DNA from: an uncultured Prevotellaceae bacterium
GTDB lineage: Bacteria > Bacteroidota > Bacteroidia > Bacteroidales > Bacteroidaceae
DNA: 64,000 nt
Reading direction: 5' to 3'
NCBI GenBank assembly: GCA_946188395.1
Contig: CAMHUU010000012.1
Coordinates: forward strand, 1 to 64,000
In this document: piece after piece, positions 17,558 to 26,724 of the stretch
Position numbering within the stretch: position 1 is the stretch's first letter
Layout: each line of letters begins with the position of its first letter
Translations under genes and position numbers: made by a program
The notes under the pieces: generated by a model
Told to the model about the DNA's origin: nothing
What the model saw: only the letters and a program-made list of their open reading frames with translations
Databases searched by the model: none

Positions 17558-20500
17558 TTAGAACGTAACGTTGACACCACAAGAGAATGTACGTGCACGC
17601 GGATAGCGGTTGTAGTCCATAGAAGGAGTGAGACCCGACTGTACGTCCACCTCAGGATCGTAACCAGAATACTTGGTCAGGATGAAGAGGTTGGAAACAG
17701 ACACATACGCGCGAACCTTATTTAAATAGATCTTCTTGATAACACTCTTCGGCAAGGTGTAGCCGAGGGTAATGTCAGAGCAACGGATGAACGAGCCGTC
17801 CTCGACGAAGGAGTCGAGCATGATATTAGTAACCAGGTCGGCGGGATTCCACTTGTTGACGTTGGCATTCATGTCCTTATAGAGACCGGGCATACCGTCG
17901 AGGTTACCATTCTTATAGAGAGACTCACCGGTGATGTCGTGTCCGCTCAGGTCGGTATAACCGTCGGGAGCACTGTAACGCCAGCGGCCGTCAGCAAACT
18001 TAGCATAAACGTTGGTGAAGTTGTTCTGGCTGCTCGACATGCTTGACAATGCATAAGCAGTAGCATTGTAGACGTCGAAGTCGAGCATGTAGGTGAAGTT
18101 GGCTACGAAGTCGAAGTCCTTCCACTGACCAGAGATACCAAAACCACCCTGCCACTTCGGCGTGGTGCGACCAATGACGGTCTTGTCGTTCTGGTCGATC
18201 TGTCCGTCGCCGTTCAAGTCCTTGATGCGGATCTTGCCAGGCATGGTAGAATAGCCTGAGTGTGAACCACCCAGCACACCGTTACCCGAGTTGCCCTCGT
18301 AACCGTCGGTGATGGTACCGCCAACGAGAATGCCATTGACAACACCCTTACCCTTCGGGTTGGCAGCATAGGTCGATGTGGTAGGATACAGGAACTCGTC
18401 CCAAGTGTAGAGTCCGTCGTAGACGTAGCCGTACATCAGACCGAGCTCGCCGCCCACCTCGAGGAGGTAGTCGTTCTGGTCGCTGGACTTCCAGGCACCT
18501 GCGTAGTTGTAGATGCGGGTGTCGGTAGCGTTCAACTCCTTGATGGTCATCTTGTTGTGACCCAGCGTGAAGTTGGCACTCAACACGTAGTCCTTACCGC
18601 GAAGGATGTCGCCATTGATGGTTAACTCCCAACCGTTGTTGTTCACCTTACCGATGTTCTGCATCTGACGGCTGTAACCTGACACACTGGGGATGGGCGA
18701 CTGATAAAGCAGGTCGCGAGTGGTGTTCCAGTAGATTTCCGGCGTAATGGTGATGCGTCCGCCGAACAGCGAGATGTCGGCTGCCAAGTTGCGGGTGATG
18801 GTGGTCTCCCACTTGATGTCCTTGTTAGGATAGCTGCCGGGAGCGCTGTAGTAGAGCTCACCATTGGCGGCAGTGGTAGAAGCGAACTCAGGACCACCCG
18901 AGTTGCTTGACGTATAGAGGAAGCGCCACAGGTCGTCGCTGATGTTGTTGTTACCGGCGAGACCGAAGGCGGCGCGAATCTTCAACTGGTCGATCCACTT
19001 CACGTCCTTCAGGAACTTCTCGCGATTGACAACCCAAGCACCACTGACTGAGGGGAAGTAACCCCACTGGTTGCCGGGAGCGAACTTCGAGCTACCGTCG
19101 GCACGGAACGTAGCCGAGAGCAGATACTTGTGATCGTAGTTGTAAGAAACCTGTCCGAAGAACGATGCGGTGCGGTTTGCCGTAGAGCGCAGCGTGTAGG
19201 TGTCGGCAGCATAAGGCTGACCCAGGGCCATGTTGTTGATAGCAGTCTCGGCGTCGATACCACGATCGAACAGGTGAGCGGTCTGCTTGTTCTCCTTATA
19301 CTGGGTGTTGTAGATTTCCTGACCGAGCAGGAACGACAGGTTGTGCATGTCCTTGATACTCATGTCGTAGCTGGCGGTATTGGTCCAGGTGTACGACTCG
19401 GTGGTGCGCTTGGTGAGTGCAGCAACCGGCATCTGCTGGTGGACGGTGCTCTGACCGGTAGAGGTCAGCCAACCCCAGTAGCGCTGGGTATCGCGGAAAG
19501 AGATGTTATAGTTACCCTCGGAACGGAGCACGAGGCCCTTGATGGGCGTCCACTTCAGCGAGAACTGCTGAGAGATGGCGTAGCTGTGCTTCTTCTGGGT
19601 ATTGGTGTTGATATCGCTCACAGGGTTCGTCAGGTTGAAGCGCTCTGCGTCAGCAGCATCCTCCATGATTGAATAGTTACCCCAACCGCGCAGACCACTG
19701 GTAGGCTGATAGCGCAGCACACGGTCGACCAGACCACCCGAACCTACGTTGGCACCACCGGCACCCTCGTCGCGACGATAGGTCAGCTTGGGGTTGTAGG
19801 TGAACTCGAGGTTCTTGGTAATCTTGGTGTTAAGCTTGAAGTTCACATTGGTACGGCGAACACCAGAACCGAGGATGATACCTACGTCCTCCGACTGGGT
19901 CAGCGAGAGGTTGAAACGAGTAGACTCGTTACCACCGCCTACAGTGACGTTGGCCGAATAGCTCATCGGGTGGTTGCCCAATACCTCGTCCTGCCAGTCG
20001 TTGGTGGGCTGGTTGTAATAAAGAACGTTATCCTTGGGGTTACCGAAGTCACCGCGGAAGGCCTTCTGCCAGCTGTCGCGGGCACCGCCACCGTTACTCG
20101 AGGCGCGGTCGTACATCAGGTCGACAAACTGACCGGTATTCATCAGCTTCATCGAGCGAGTCAGCGACGATACGCTCAGACGACCGTTGAACGACACCTG
20201 AACCTTACCGGCCTGGGCGCTCTTGGTGGTGACGATAACAACACCATTACCACCCTTCGCACCGTAGATGGCGGTCAGAGAGGCATCCTTCAGAACGTCG
20301 ATAGAAGCAATATCCGAGGGAGGGATATCGTTGATGTTAGCCACCTGGAAACCGTCGACGATGAACAACGGGTCGTTCGACTGGGTTACTGACGTAGCAC
20401 CACGAACGCGGATGTTGATGTCGGCACCAGGCTGACCGTCGGTAGTCGTTACCTGCACACCGGCAATCTTACCCGTCAGGGCCTCAGCGGCTGACGATAC

Positions 20501-20911
20501 AGGAACCACAGCCAGTTTGGCACCCGAGACAGAACCCACGGAACCCGTCAGGTCCTTACGAGCCTTGCTGGTGTAACCAACGACAACGACTTCTTCCAGA
20601 GAAGCATTGTCGTCCTGCAAGGTAATCTTCAAATCGCCTCCTGTAGCATTGACCTCCTGGGTGACCATACCGATGTATGATACCACGATGGTCTTCGACT
20701 TCTGGAGCTTCAAGGTGAAGTTTCCGTCGAAGTCGGTGACTGCTGCATTCTTGGCATTACCCTTCTCTACTACGGTTGCGCCAATAACGGGTTCTCCCGT
20801 CGCGTCCGTAACCGTACCCTTAGCGGTAGTCTGAGCCATAGCCTGGCCACACACTAAGAGCAGACACCATAATAGTGTCAGTCGGAAAATACTCTTAATC
20901 TTAACAGACAT
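17558..20911 (-). CDS. SusC/RagA-family TonB-dependent outer-membrane transporter (second pair)
   Basis: Oligosaccharide importer energised by TonB. The 1117-residue product has a signal peptide, a carboxypeptidase-regulatory-like domain (KGTVTDATGEPVIGATVVEKG), the plug motif VVVGYTSKARKDLTGSV, the SusC signature DPLFIVDGFQV with SIDVLKDASLTAIYGAKGGN, and a beta barrel ending in the usual phenylalanine (CGVNVTF). It has its own promoter and a LacI-type palindrome upstream, and is separated by a terminator from the other SusCD pair. Confidence 0.96.
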   Translation of the reverse strand: MSVKIKSIFRLTLLWCLLLVCGQAMAQTTAKGTVTDATGEPVIGATVVEKGNAKNAAVTDFDGNFTLKLQKSKTIVVSYIGMVTQEVNATGGDLKITLQDDNASLEEVVVVGYTSKARKDLTGSVGSVSGAKLAVVPVSSAAEALTGKIAGVQVTTTDGQPGADINIRVRGATSVTQSNDPLFIVDGFQVANINDIPPSDIASIDVLKDASLTAIYGAKGGNGVVIVTTKSAQAGKVQVSFNGRLSVSSLTRSMKLMNTGQFVDLMYDRASSNGGGARDSWQKAFRGDFGNPKDNVLYYNQPTNDWQDEVLGNHPMSYSANVTVGGGNESTRFNLSLTQSEDVGIILGSGVRRTNVNFKLNTKITKNLEFTYNPKLTYRRDEGAGGANVGSGGLVDRVLRYQPTSGLRGWGNYSIMEDAADAERFNLTNPVSDINTNTQKKHSYAISQQFSLKWTPIKGLVLRSEGNYNISFRDTQRYWGWLTSTGQSTVHQQMPVAALTKRTTESYTWTNTASYDMSIKDMHNLSFLLGQEIYNTQYKENKQTAHLFDRGIDAETAINNMALGQPYAADTYTLRSTANRTASFFGQVSYNYDHKYLLSATFRADGSSKFAPGNQWGYFPSVSGAWVVNREKFLKDVKWIDQLKIRAAFGLAGNNNISDDLWRFLYTSSNSGGPEFASTTAANGELYYSAPGSYPNKDIKWETTITRNLAADISLFGGRITITPEIYWNTTRDLLYQSPIPSVSGYSRQMQNIGKVNNNGWELTINGDILRGKDYVLSANFTLGHNKMTIKELNATDTRIYNYAGAWKSSDQNDYLLEVGGELGLMYGYVYDGLYTWDEFLYPTTSTYAANPKGKGVVNGILVGGTITDGYEGNSGNGVLGGSHSGYSTMPGKIRIKDLNGDGQIDQNDKTVIGRTTPKWQGGFGISGQWKDFDFVANFTYMLDFDVYNATAYALSSMSSSQNNFTNVYAKFADGRWRYSAPDGYTDLSGHDITGESLYKNGNLDGMPGLYKDMNANVNKWNPADLVTNIMLDSFVEDGSFIRCSDITLGYTLPKSVIKKIYLNKVRAYVSVSNLFILTKYSGYDPEVDVQSGLTPSMDYNRYPRARTFSCGVNVTF

Positions 20912-20959
20912 AAATTAGTAGTTTTAAAAAATTAATAAATAAATAGAATATTCTGGTTG

Positions 20960-20991
20960 CAAAGGTACAAAGATTTATTAAGATTTCCAAA
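20960..20991 (-). promoter_or_regulatory. Promoter of the second susC gene
   Basis: Minus-strand TACCTTTG (20960-20967) with TTTTG ending 20 bp upstream. A LacI-type palindrome is centred 54 bp upstream of the -7 box. Confidence 0.75.
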
Positions 20992-21007
20992 AGTTAACAA
21001 ATCTTTC

Positions 21008-21027
21008 TTTCGTAAACGTTTACGAAA
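21008..21027. promoter_or_regulatory. LacI-type operator palindrome upstream of the second susC
   Basis: TTTCGTAAACGTTTACGAAA is a perfect 20-bp palindrome with a central CG, the typical shape of a LacI/GalR-family operator. Its centre is exactly 54 bp from the centre of the -7 box, the same spacing as the related site at 26592. Being upstream of -33 fits activation or looping better than direct occlusion. No regulator gene is in the window. Confidence 0.65.
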
Positions 21028-21041
21028 AAACATACAAGAAA

Positions 21042-21084
21042 AATGCAAAAAGAAAAGCGGAAAGCAAAAGTGCTCTCCGCTCTT
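21042..21084 (-). terminator. Terminator after the first SusCD pair
   Basis: On the minus strand AGCGGAGAGC, a 6-nt loop and GCTTTCCGCT (one G-T pair) are followed by TTTCTTTTT, starting about 40 bp after the SusD stop. It separates the two SusCD transcripts. Confidence 0.8.
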
Positions 21085-21122
21085 CTTAATTTCTTAACTT
21101 CTTAACTCCTTAACTTCAAGTA

Positions 21123-23225
21123 TTATTCCTGCTTGAAACCATAGCCGTTGGTGAAGTGGCCGTTAGCCATCACGTTCGGGGTGAAAGGCCACAGATAGAT
21201 AGGAGCCTTCACGTAGTCGTAGTCGAGGAACAGGTACTTGTTGTATTCGTCTTCAGCCTTCACCAGGTCGACAGCCCAGTTGGTCTTCTTGTAGCCGTCA
21301 GCCTCCAGCGCAGCAATCTCGTCGGCGGTGAGCGCCTTGAACAGACCCTTGATGGCCAAGTTGGGAGCATAGTTGTCGGGAATAGCCAGACCAAAAGCAC
21401 TCCAGTCGTTGTTCACACCACGCCAGCCGGGGAACTGAGCAGGATCGTTCTCGTCGGGACACTGGTTGACAAGGCGCTTGCCCTTACCCAGGTCGACATA
21501 CTTCGTCCAGATGTACTCAGAAATGGTGTTGCCGTTGTCGAAGGTGAACGAACCGTTAGCCTTCAGACCAGCGAACATCTTGGCAGTCAGCTCCTTGATC
21601 TCACGAATCTTCGGACCGATGAGACCTGTGCGGATCAGTGTCCAGCGACGGTCACCCTCACCGGCGAACTCGAAGCCACGCTCCTGAATGACAGCATTCA
21701 GCACGGAACCCTCCTTGGCGATGAAGGCATCAGTCTTAGCAGCTGCAGCACCACCGAAGGCACGGTTGCGGATGATGTCCAGATACTGACGGGCAGTATT
21801 GTTGTCGCCCAAAGCGGCACAAGCCTCTGCGTAGCCGAGGTAAATCTCAGAGATACGCATGTACGGGCCATTGATACCCGACTTACGCTGGTTGGCAACC
21901 CAAGGCTTGTCCTGACGATTCTCGTCCCACTTGTTGCAGGCGATACCACCACCCTTACCCTGTGAACCAGGAGTGAAGGGGAGAATGATCTCGGTACCGT
22001 CGGCACCCTTCGTAGCTGTTACGGTGCAGCTGACGTCACGACGCATGTCGGCAGGATCGAACACACCATAGTAGAAGGCAGGATTGATACGGCCCTGACC
22101 ATAGTTCTTACAAGGATAGTTGTTCTTCGAACCACCAGTGGTAGGACGACCGAAAGAGTAAGGACGTGCATCGTTGCCGCCACCCTGTGTGATGGCATAC
22201 TCGTAGATGCTCTCGTCGGCATAGGTCTCGTCCTCAGCGTGCATCTGCTGGAAGAATACCTGGTAGGGGTTCGCCGGAGTACGTGAGTCGGTAGTGATGA
22301 ACTTAGCAGAACCGGGGTTGTCGATGACTGCCTTGAAGTAGGTCTGAGCCATACGGTAGTAGTTCTGCCAGTCACTACGACGACCGTAGGTGGCACCATT
22401 GTTTTCGGTACCCATAGTCTCAAAAGTCAGCGCGTTGCCCTTACCGTCGACACGGGCAATATCACCGCGACGAGTCTGATAGCCACCAGCCTCGAGGGCG
22501 ATACGGCCGATAAGACCTTCCACGTAAGTGCGAGAGAAGTAGTTTTTACCAGAGATGCCGGGGATAGAACCCACGCGATACATGACGGGAGCAGCCTGCT
22601 GCAACTCAGCCAGGATGACGTCGTAGATAGAGTCGCGGCCTACGAGACCATCGTGGTCGGTAGCATTACCGCTGATATAGGGAACATCACCAAAGTACTT
22701 GATGAGCTCGCGATAGGCAGTAGCCTTCAGGGCAACAGCCTCACCGTAGAGCTGACCCATGGTGCACTCCACACCAGCGGCAATCATCTCCTGGAATCCA
22801 GTAGACTCAGAGATGGCCTTCACAACGATACAAGCCTTGTTGATGACAGCATAGAGCGAAGCATAGGTGTCGTTCTCCTTCTGATAGCTCAGCAGCGTGT
22901 ACTCGCTGGCATAAGCACCATTCTGGTAGAAGCACTCCGGATAGTGACGTCCGGGCTGGTTGCTGAAGTTCTCGGGGTGACGCTCAATGTCAGAGCCTGC
23001 CACGTCGGCAGCATAGAACAAACCGTCGCCGAAAACCTTATTCTGAGCAGCATCGGTCCATGAAGAGTAGGCACCTTCCAGAGCGGCACGAGCCGTCTCG
23101 TTGGTCGAGAATACGAAGCCTGCATCGGCCTTTGACAGCGTGTCAGTCTCCAAATAGTCGCTACATGATACACCCAGCATGAGGGTGGCTGCTGCGAAAA
23201 GCGTTGAATATAATATCTTTTTCAT
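21123..23225 (-). CDS. SusD/RagB-family glycan-binding lipoprotein (first pair)
   Basis: Surface lipoprotein partner of the SusC encoded just upstream. The 700-residue product begins MKKILYSTLFAAATLMLGVSCSDYLETD, with a lipobox before the cysteine and the SDYLETD family start. Family features include long helical repeats and RGFEFAGEGDRRWTLIRTG near the middle-to-C-terminal part. The gap to susC is 22 bp, so the two are translationally linked. Sequence differs clearly from the SusD at 15381, indicating a paralogue rather than a recent duplicate. Confidence 0.93.
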   Translation of the reverse strand: MKKILYSTLFAAATLMLGVSCSDYLETDTLSKADAGFVFSTNETARAALEGAYSSWTDAAQNKVFGDGLFYAADVAGSDIERHPENFSNQPGRHYPECFYQNGAYASEYTLLSYQKENDTYASLYAVINKACIVVKAISESTGFQEMIAAGVECTMGQLYGEAVALKATAYRELIKYFGDVPYISGNATDHDGLVGRDSIYDVILAELQQAAPVMYRVGSIPGISGKNYFSRTYVEGLIGRIALEAGGYQTRRGDIARVDGKGNALTFETMGTENNGATYGRRSDWQNYYRMAQTYFKAVIDNPGSAKFITTDSRTPANPYQVFFQQMHAEDETYADESIYEYAITQGGGNDARPYSFGRPTTGGSKNNYPCKNYGQGRINPAFYYGVFDPADMRRDVSCTVTATKGADGTEIILPFTPGSQGKGGGIACNKWDENRQDKPWVANQRKSGINGPYMRISEIYLGYAEACAALGDNNTARQYLDIIRNRAFGGAAAAKTDAFIAKEGSVLNAVIQERGFEFAGEGDRRWTLIRTGLIGPKIREIKELTAKMFAGLKANGSFTFDNGNTISEYIWTKYVDLGKGKRLVNQCPDENDPAQFPGWRGVNNDWSAFGLAIPDNYAPNLAIKGLFKALTADEIAALEADGYKKTNWAVDLVKAEDEYNKYLFLDYDYVKAPIYLWPFTPNVMANGHFTNGYGFKQE

Positions 23226-23247
23226 ATCTTTAATACCTCCTTATGAT

Positions 23248-26200
23248 TTAGAATGCAACGTTAAGACCGAATGTGTAAGTTCTGGCACGCGGATATGAGT
23301 TCCAGTCGTAGTTCGGAGTAGGGAATCCGTTGTTGCCACCGGGACGGGTGTTCACGTCGGGGTCACTGCCGTCATAACCGGTCAGACAGAACAGGTTACC
23401 ACCGGTGAAGTAGACACGCAGATTGCTGATACCAATCTTCTTGGTGAGCTGCTTCGGAATGGTGTAACCGAGGGTCAGCGTGTTCAGACGCAGATAAGAA
23501 GCATCTTCGATGAATTCAGAGTTGACAAGACCATACTCGTAGTAAGGCAGAGCGTACTTGACACCGCTGTTGAGCTTAGCCAAGGCAGCAGGATCGGTTA
23601 CAGCAACCAGATCGCCGCTGGCGTCTACGTCGTACATTTTCCAAGTATCAGAAGCGACAGCCAGACGGTTCCAACCGAAGCTGGTATCCTTATTACCCAT
23701 CATAGAGTGCATGGCGTTGGCATTGTAGACGTCGCCACCAATCTGATAGGTGAAGCCTGCCGAGAAGTCGAAGCCCTTGTAGTTGGCATTCAGGTTGATA
23801 CCACCGGTGTGCTGAGGCATGGTGTGACCCACTACCTGGCAGTCGTCCTCCGTGATGGTACCGTCACCGTCGGTGTCCCGGAACTTCACCATACCGGGAC
23901 GAGCCACCTGACCCTCGGGAACAGGATATGCATTCAGGTAACCGGTAGAATAGTTGGTTACGTTCGAACCCATGTCGGGCACACCGGCCTTCAGAGTCCA
24001 TACGCCATCAGCTACGTTGAAGTCGTCAACGGTATAGTAACCAGCCGACTTGTAGCCGTAGATAGTACCTACAGGCTCACCCTCGCGGATGATGTAGTCG
24101 TTGTACGGACGCTTCATCGAAGAACCCCAGTTGGTATTGGTGTCGGCATTCACGCCCTCGACAACCTTCTCAACCTTATTCTTATTGTAGTTGTAAGTAG
24201 CGTTGACGCTCAGGTTGAAGTCCTTAGAACGGATAATCTCGTAGAATACCGAGAATTCAATACCCTTGTTCGAAGTCTCACCGACGTTCTGGTACTGATA
24301 GCTATGACCTGTCGACTCAGCAACGGGCACGCGCATCAGAATGTCCTTCGTGGTGTTCCAGTAGAACTCGATGCTACCACGCAGCTTACCATTCCAGAAA
24401 CCATAGTCGATACCGAGGTTACGCGAGATGGTGGTCTCCCACTTCAGGTCGGGGTTAGCCAGTACGGCACCCGGCGAGAAGGTCACCTTGCGGACACCAT
24501 TGGTCCAGACAACCTTCGGCTCCCAGTACTCCTTCCAGAGGCTGGCGTCGATATTGTCGTTACCAGAGGTACCATACGACAGACGCAACTTCAAGTTGTC
24601 CAGCCAGTCCTTGGTGTTGGCCATGAACGGCTCGTCGTTGATGCGCCATGCGAAGGCAGCAGCGGGGAAATAACCCCAGTGCTTGTTGGGAGCGAAGTTC
24701 GAGCTACCATCGGCACGGAACGTAGCGGTGAACAGGTAGCGGCCCAGATAGTCGTAGTTGACACGACCGAACCACGACAGGGTGTGCTTAGGCTCACCAA
24801 TGGTGTTGCTGAAGTCAGAAGCCTGCTGAGTCTGGTTCAAATAAGCGTCAACCATGTTATACATGCTGAAGAAACCGAAAGCACGCTCACGGCTGAACTC
24901 GGCGGGGAAGCCGGCACCAGTCATGGTGTTGCTGTTCGACTTGCTGGCCAGCACCTCGTTACCAGCGAGGAACGACAGGTTGTGATCCTCACCCAAGCCC
25001 TGAACCTGATAGTTCAGTGTGGTGGCCCAACGGATGCCGTAGCCGTCGCCATTGGTCAGCGTAGCCTTGTTGTAGGGGTTCGACGACTTGCCGCCGTCCC
25101 ATTCCTGCGTCTTGCTCCAGTTGCGGCTCAGCGACAGCTCAGTCTTAGCGGTCAGACCCTTCAGGACGTTCCAAGTCAGCGTACCCATACCACGAACGCG
25201 CTGACGGGTTGTCACGCTGCTGTAGTTGTCGATAATCGACAGGGGATTGCTGATATCTTCCACACTGGCGCTACCCATACCGAGATCAGAGGGCTCGCCG
25301 CTTCCAAGAGGATTGTCGATGGGACGGAAGCCGTAAACGGCGTTACCGGCAGCATACTCAAACTGTGTACCCTCGCGCTTCATCTCGCTGTAACGCAGGT
25401 CAGCGTCGAAAGTCAGGTCCTTGTTGATCTTCTGAGAGATCTTGAAGCTGGCATTCCAACGCTTGAAACCGGTGTTGATACGGTTACCCTCATCGGTCAC
25501 GTAGTTCACAGAAGCATAGTACTTGGTGTTCTGGTTACCGCCCGACAGCGACAGGTCGTGGTTCCAAGAGTGAGCGGTCTGCATCACGTCGTCCACATAG
25601 TTGTGTACACCTACGTTTCTGTAGTCGTTCAGATGGTTGCCATGAGCGCTGCCCAGTCCGAAGTACGAAGCAACACCCTCACCGTAAGCCTCGCCGTATG
25701 ACTTGGCATAGCTCCAGTTGTGGAGCACGTAGTCGTAGGCGTTCTGCACGTCGGGAGTGTACGTCGACTTCTTGATCTGGTAGTACATGTTGTACTTCAC
25801 CTTGGCCTTGCCGTCACCCTTCGAACCCTTCGTGGTAATCAGGATAACACCGTTAGCACCGCGGGCACCGTAGATGGCTGTCGAAGCAGCATCCTTCAGC
25901 ACGTCAATGCTCTCAATGTTGTCGGCAGGAATATCGTTGATGTCGCTTACCTGCACACCATCCACGATATACAGCGGGTCGTTCGACTGGGTGATAGAAC
26001 CACCACCACGAACGCGAATCTGAGTGGTACCGCCAGGACGACCGTCCTGTGAGATGACGCTCACACCAGGAAGCTGACCCTGCAGGGCCTGAGCCACGTT
26101 CGACACGGGGTTCTTGGCCAGTGTCTCACCCGTTACCGATGCCACAGCACCAGTCAGGTCGCGACGCTTCATCGTGCCATAACCGATAACAACCACATCC

Positions 26201-26493
26201 TCGAGGGTTGTATTGTCTTCCTCGAGGGTGACGTTCATGTTGGCACCGCCCTTCACCGATTGGGGCTTGTAGCCAACATACGAGAACTTGATAGTTGAGC
26301 CAGCGGGGGCGTTGACACTGAAGTTACCGTCAATGTCGGTCACCGTACCCTGGCCGTTACCATAAGTAACGCTTACTCCAATCAGAGGCTCACCGCTCTT
26401 GTCCTTCACGGTACCTTTGATTGCATTCTGGGCGAAGCCCGTTAGCCACAGCGCACACAGCAACAGGGCTAAGAGTAGTCTTCTTCTTTGCAT
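23248..26493 (-). CDS. SusC/RagA-family TonB-dependent outer-membrane transporter (first pair)
   Basis: TonB-dependent oligosaccharide importer of 1081 residues. The N-terminus has a leucine-rich signal peptide (RRRLLLALLLCALWLTGFAQ), then the regulatory-like domain KGTVKDKSGEPLIGVSVTYG, the plug start VVVIGYGTMKRRDLTGAVASV and the signature SNDPLYIVDGVQVSDINDIP with SIDVLKDAASTAIYGARGAN. The barrel ends TFGLNVAF. It carries its own promoter and a palindrome matching the one before the other susC gene at 18 of 20 positions. Confidence 0.96.
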   Translation of the reverse strand: MQRRRLLLALLLCALWLTGFAQNAIKGTVKDKSGEPLIGVSVTYGNGQGTVTDIDGNFSVNAPAGSTIKFSYVGYKPQSVKGGANMNVTLEEDNTTLEDVVVIGYGTMKRRDLTGAVASVTGETLAKNPVSNVAQALQGQLPGVSVISQDGRPGGTTQIRVRGGGSITQSNDPLYIVDGVQVSDINDIPADNIESIDVLKDAASTAIYGARGANGVILITTKGSKGDGKAKVKYNMYYQIKKSTYTPDVQNAYDYVLHNWSYAKSYGEAYGEGVASYFGLGSAHGNHLNDYRNVGVHNYVDDVMQTAHSWNHDLSLSGGNQNTKYYASVNYVTDEGNRINTGFKRWNASFKISQKINKDLTFDADLRYSEMKREGTQFEYAAGNAVYGFRPIDNPLGSGEPSDLGMGSASVEDISNPLSIIDNYSSVTTRQRVRGMGTLTWNVLKGLTAKTELSLSRNWSKTQEWDGGKSSNPYNKATLTNGDGYGIRWATTLNYQVQGLGEDHNLSFLAGNEVLASKSNSNTMTGAGFPAEFSRERAFGFFSMYNMVDAYLNQTQQASDFSNTIGEPKHTLSWFGRVNYDYLGRYLFTATFRADGSSNFAPNKHWGYFPAAAFAWRINDEPFMANTKDWLDNLKLRLSYGTSGNDNIDASLWKEYWEPKVVWTNGVRKVTFSPGAVLANPDLKWETTISRNLGIDYGFWNGKLRGSIEFYWNTTKDILMRVPVAESTGHSYQYQNVGETSNKGIEFSVFYEIIRSKDFNLSVNATYNYNKNKVEKVVEGVNADTNTNWGSSMKRPYNDYIIREGEPVGTIYGYKSAGYYTVDDFNVADGVWTLKAGVPDMGSNVTNYSTGYLNAYPVPEGQVARPGMVKFRDTDGDGTITEDDCQVVGHTMPQHTGGINLNANYKGFDFSAGFTYQIGGDVYNANAMHSMMGNKDTSFGWNRLAVASDTWKMYDVDASGDLVAVTDPAALAKLNSGVKYALPYYEYGLVNSEFIEDASYLRLNTLTLGYTIPKQLTKKIGISNLRVYFTGGNLFCLTGYDGSDPDVNTRPGGNNGFPTPNYDWNSYPRARTYTFGLNVAF

Positions 26494-26543
26494 GTTAGTA
26501 ATTGTTTGTTTGTTTTATATAAAAGTAGTTTCTTAAATTGCTG

Positions 26544-26575
26544 CAAAAGTACGAAGAAAAAATAACACAACCAAA
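26544..26575 (-). promoter_or_regulatory. Promoter of the first susC gene
   Basis: Minus-strand TACTTTTG (26544-26551) with TTTG exactly 20 bp upstream. Confidence 0.75.
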
Positions 26576-26591
26576 TATTCTTTATCCTTTT

Positions 26592-26611
26592 TTTCGTAAA
26601 CGATTACGATA
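26592..26611. promoter_or_regulatory. LacI-type operator palindrome upstream of the first susC
   Basis: TTTCGTAAACGATTACGATA differs from the perfect palindrome at 21008 in two positions. Its centre is 54 bp from the -7 box centre, identical to the other site. A related sequence (CGTAAACGATT, minus strand) occurs at the 3' end of the PL9 gene, 65 bp from the CE8 promoter box, one helical turn further. Confidence 0.6.
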
Positions 26612-26616
26612 TTTAT

Positions 26617-26656
26617 GCAAAAAAAGAACGGGAAACACTCGTTTTCCCGCTCTATT
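26617..26656 (-). terminator. Terminator after the CE8 gene
   Basis: On the minus strand GCGGGAAA, an 8-nt loop and TTTCCCGTT are followed by CTTTTTTT, about 70 bp past the CE8 stop codon. Confidence 0.75.
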
Positions 26657-26682
26657 TTATCTAATTTTATTCAAGTTTGTAA

Positions 26683-26722
26683 TCACTCCCCCTCGCCCCT
26701 TGGAGAGGGGTCGGGGGTGAGG
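26683..26722. repeat. Low-complexity palindromic spacer (CCCTCTCC/GGAGAGGG type)
   Basis: The stretch CCCCTCGCCCCTTGGAGAGG and its continuation form a purine/pyrimidine palindrome ending three bases from the CE8 stop codon. A related copy is translated in frame inside the fusion gene at 36955 (37981-38017). Confidence 0.6.
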
Positions 26723-26724
26723 CT

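Noticed and set aside
23707-25701. Plus-strand ORF of 664 codons opposite susC
   Set aside because: Antisense shadow of a SusC gene with full family signatures; no promoter and no protein-like motif in the shadow.
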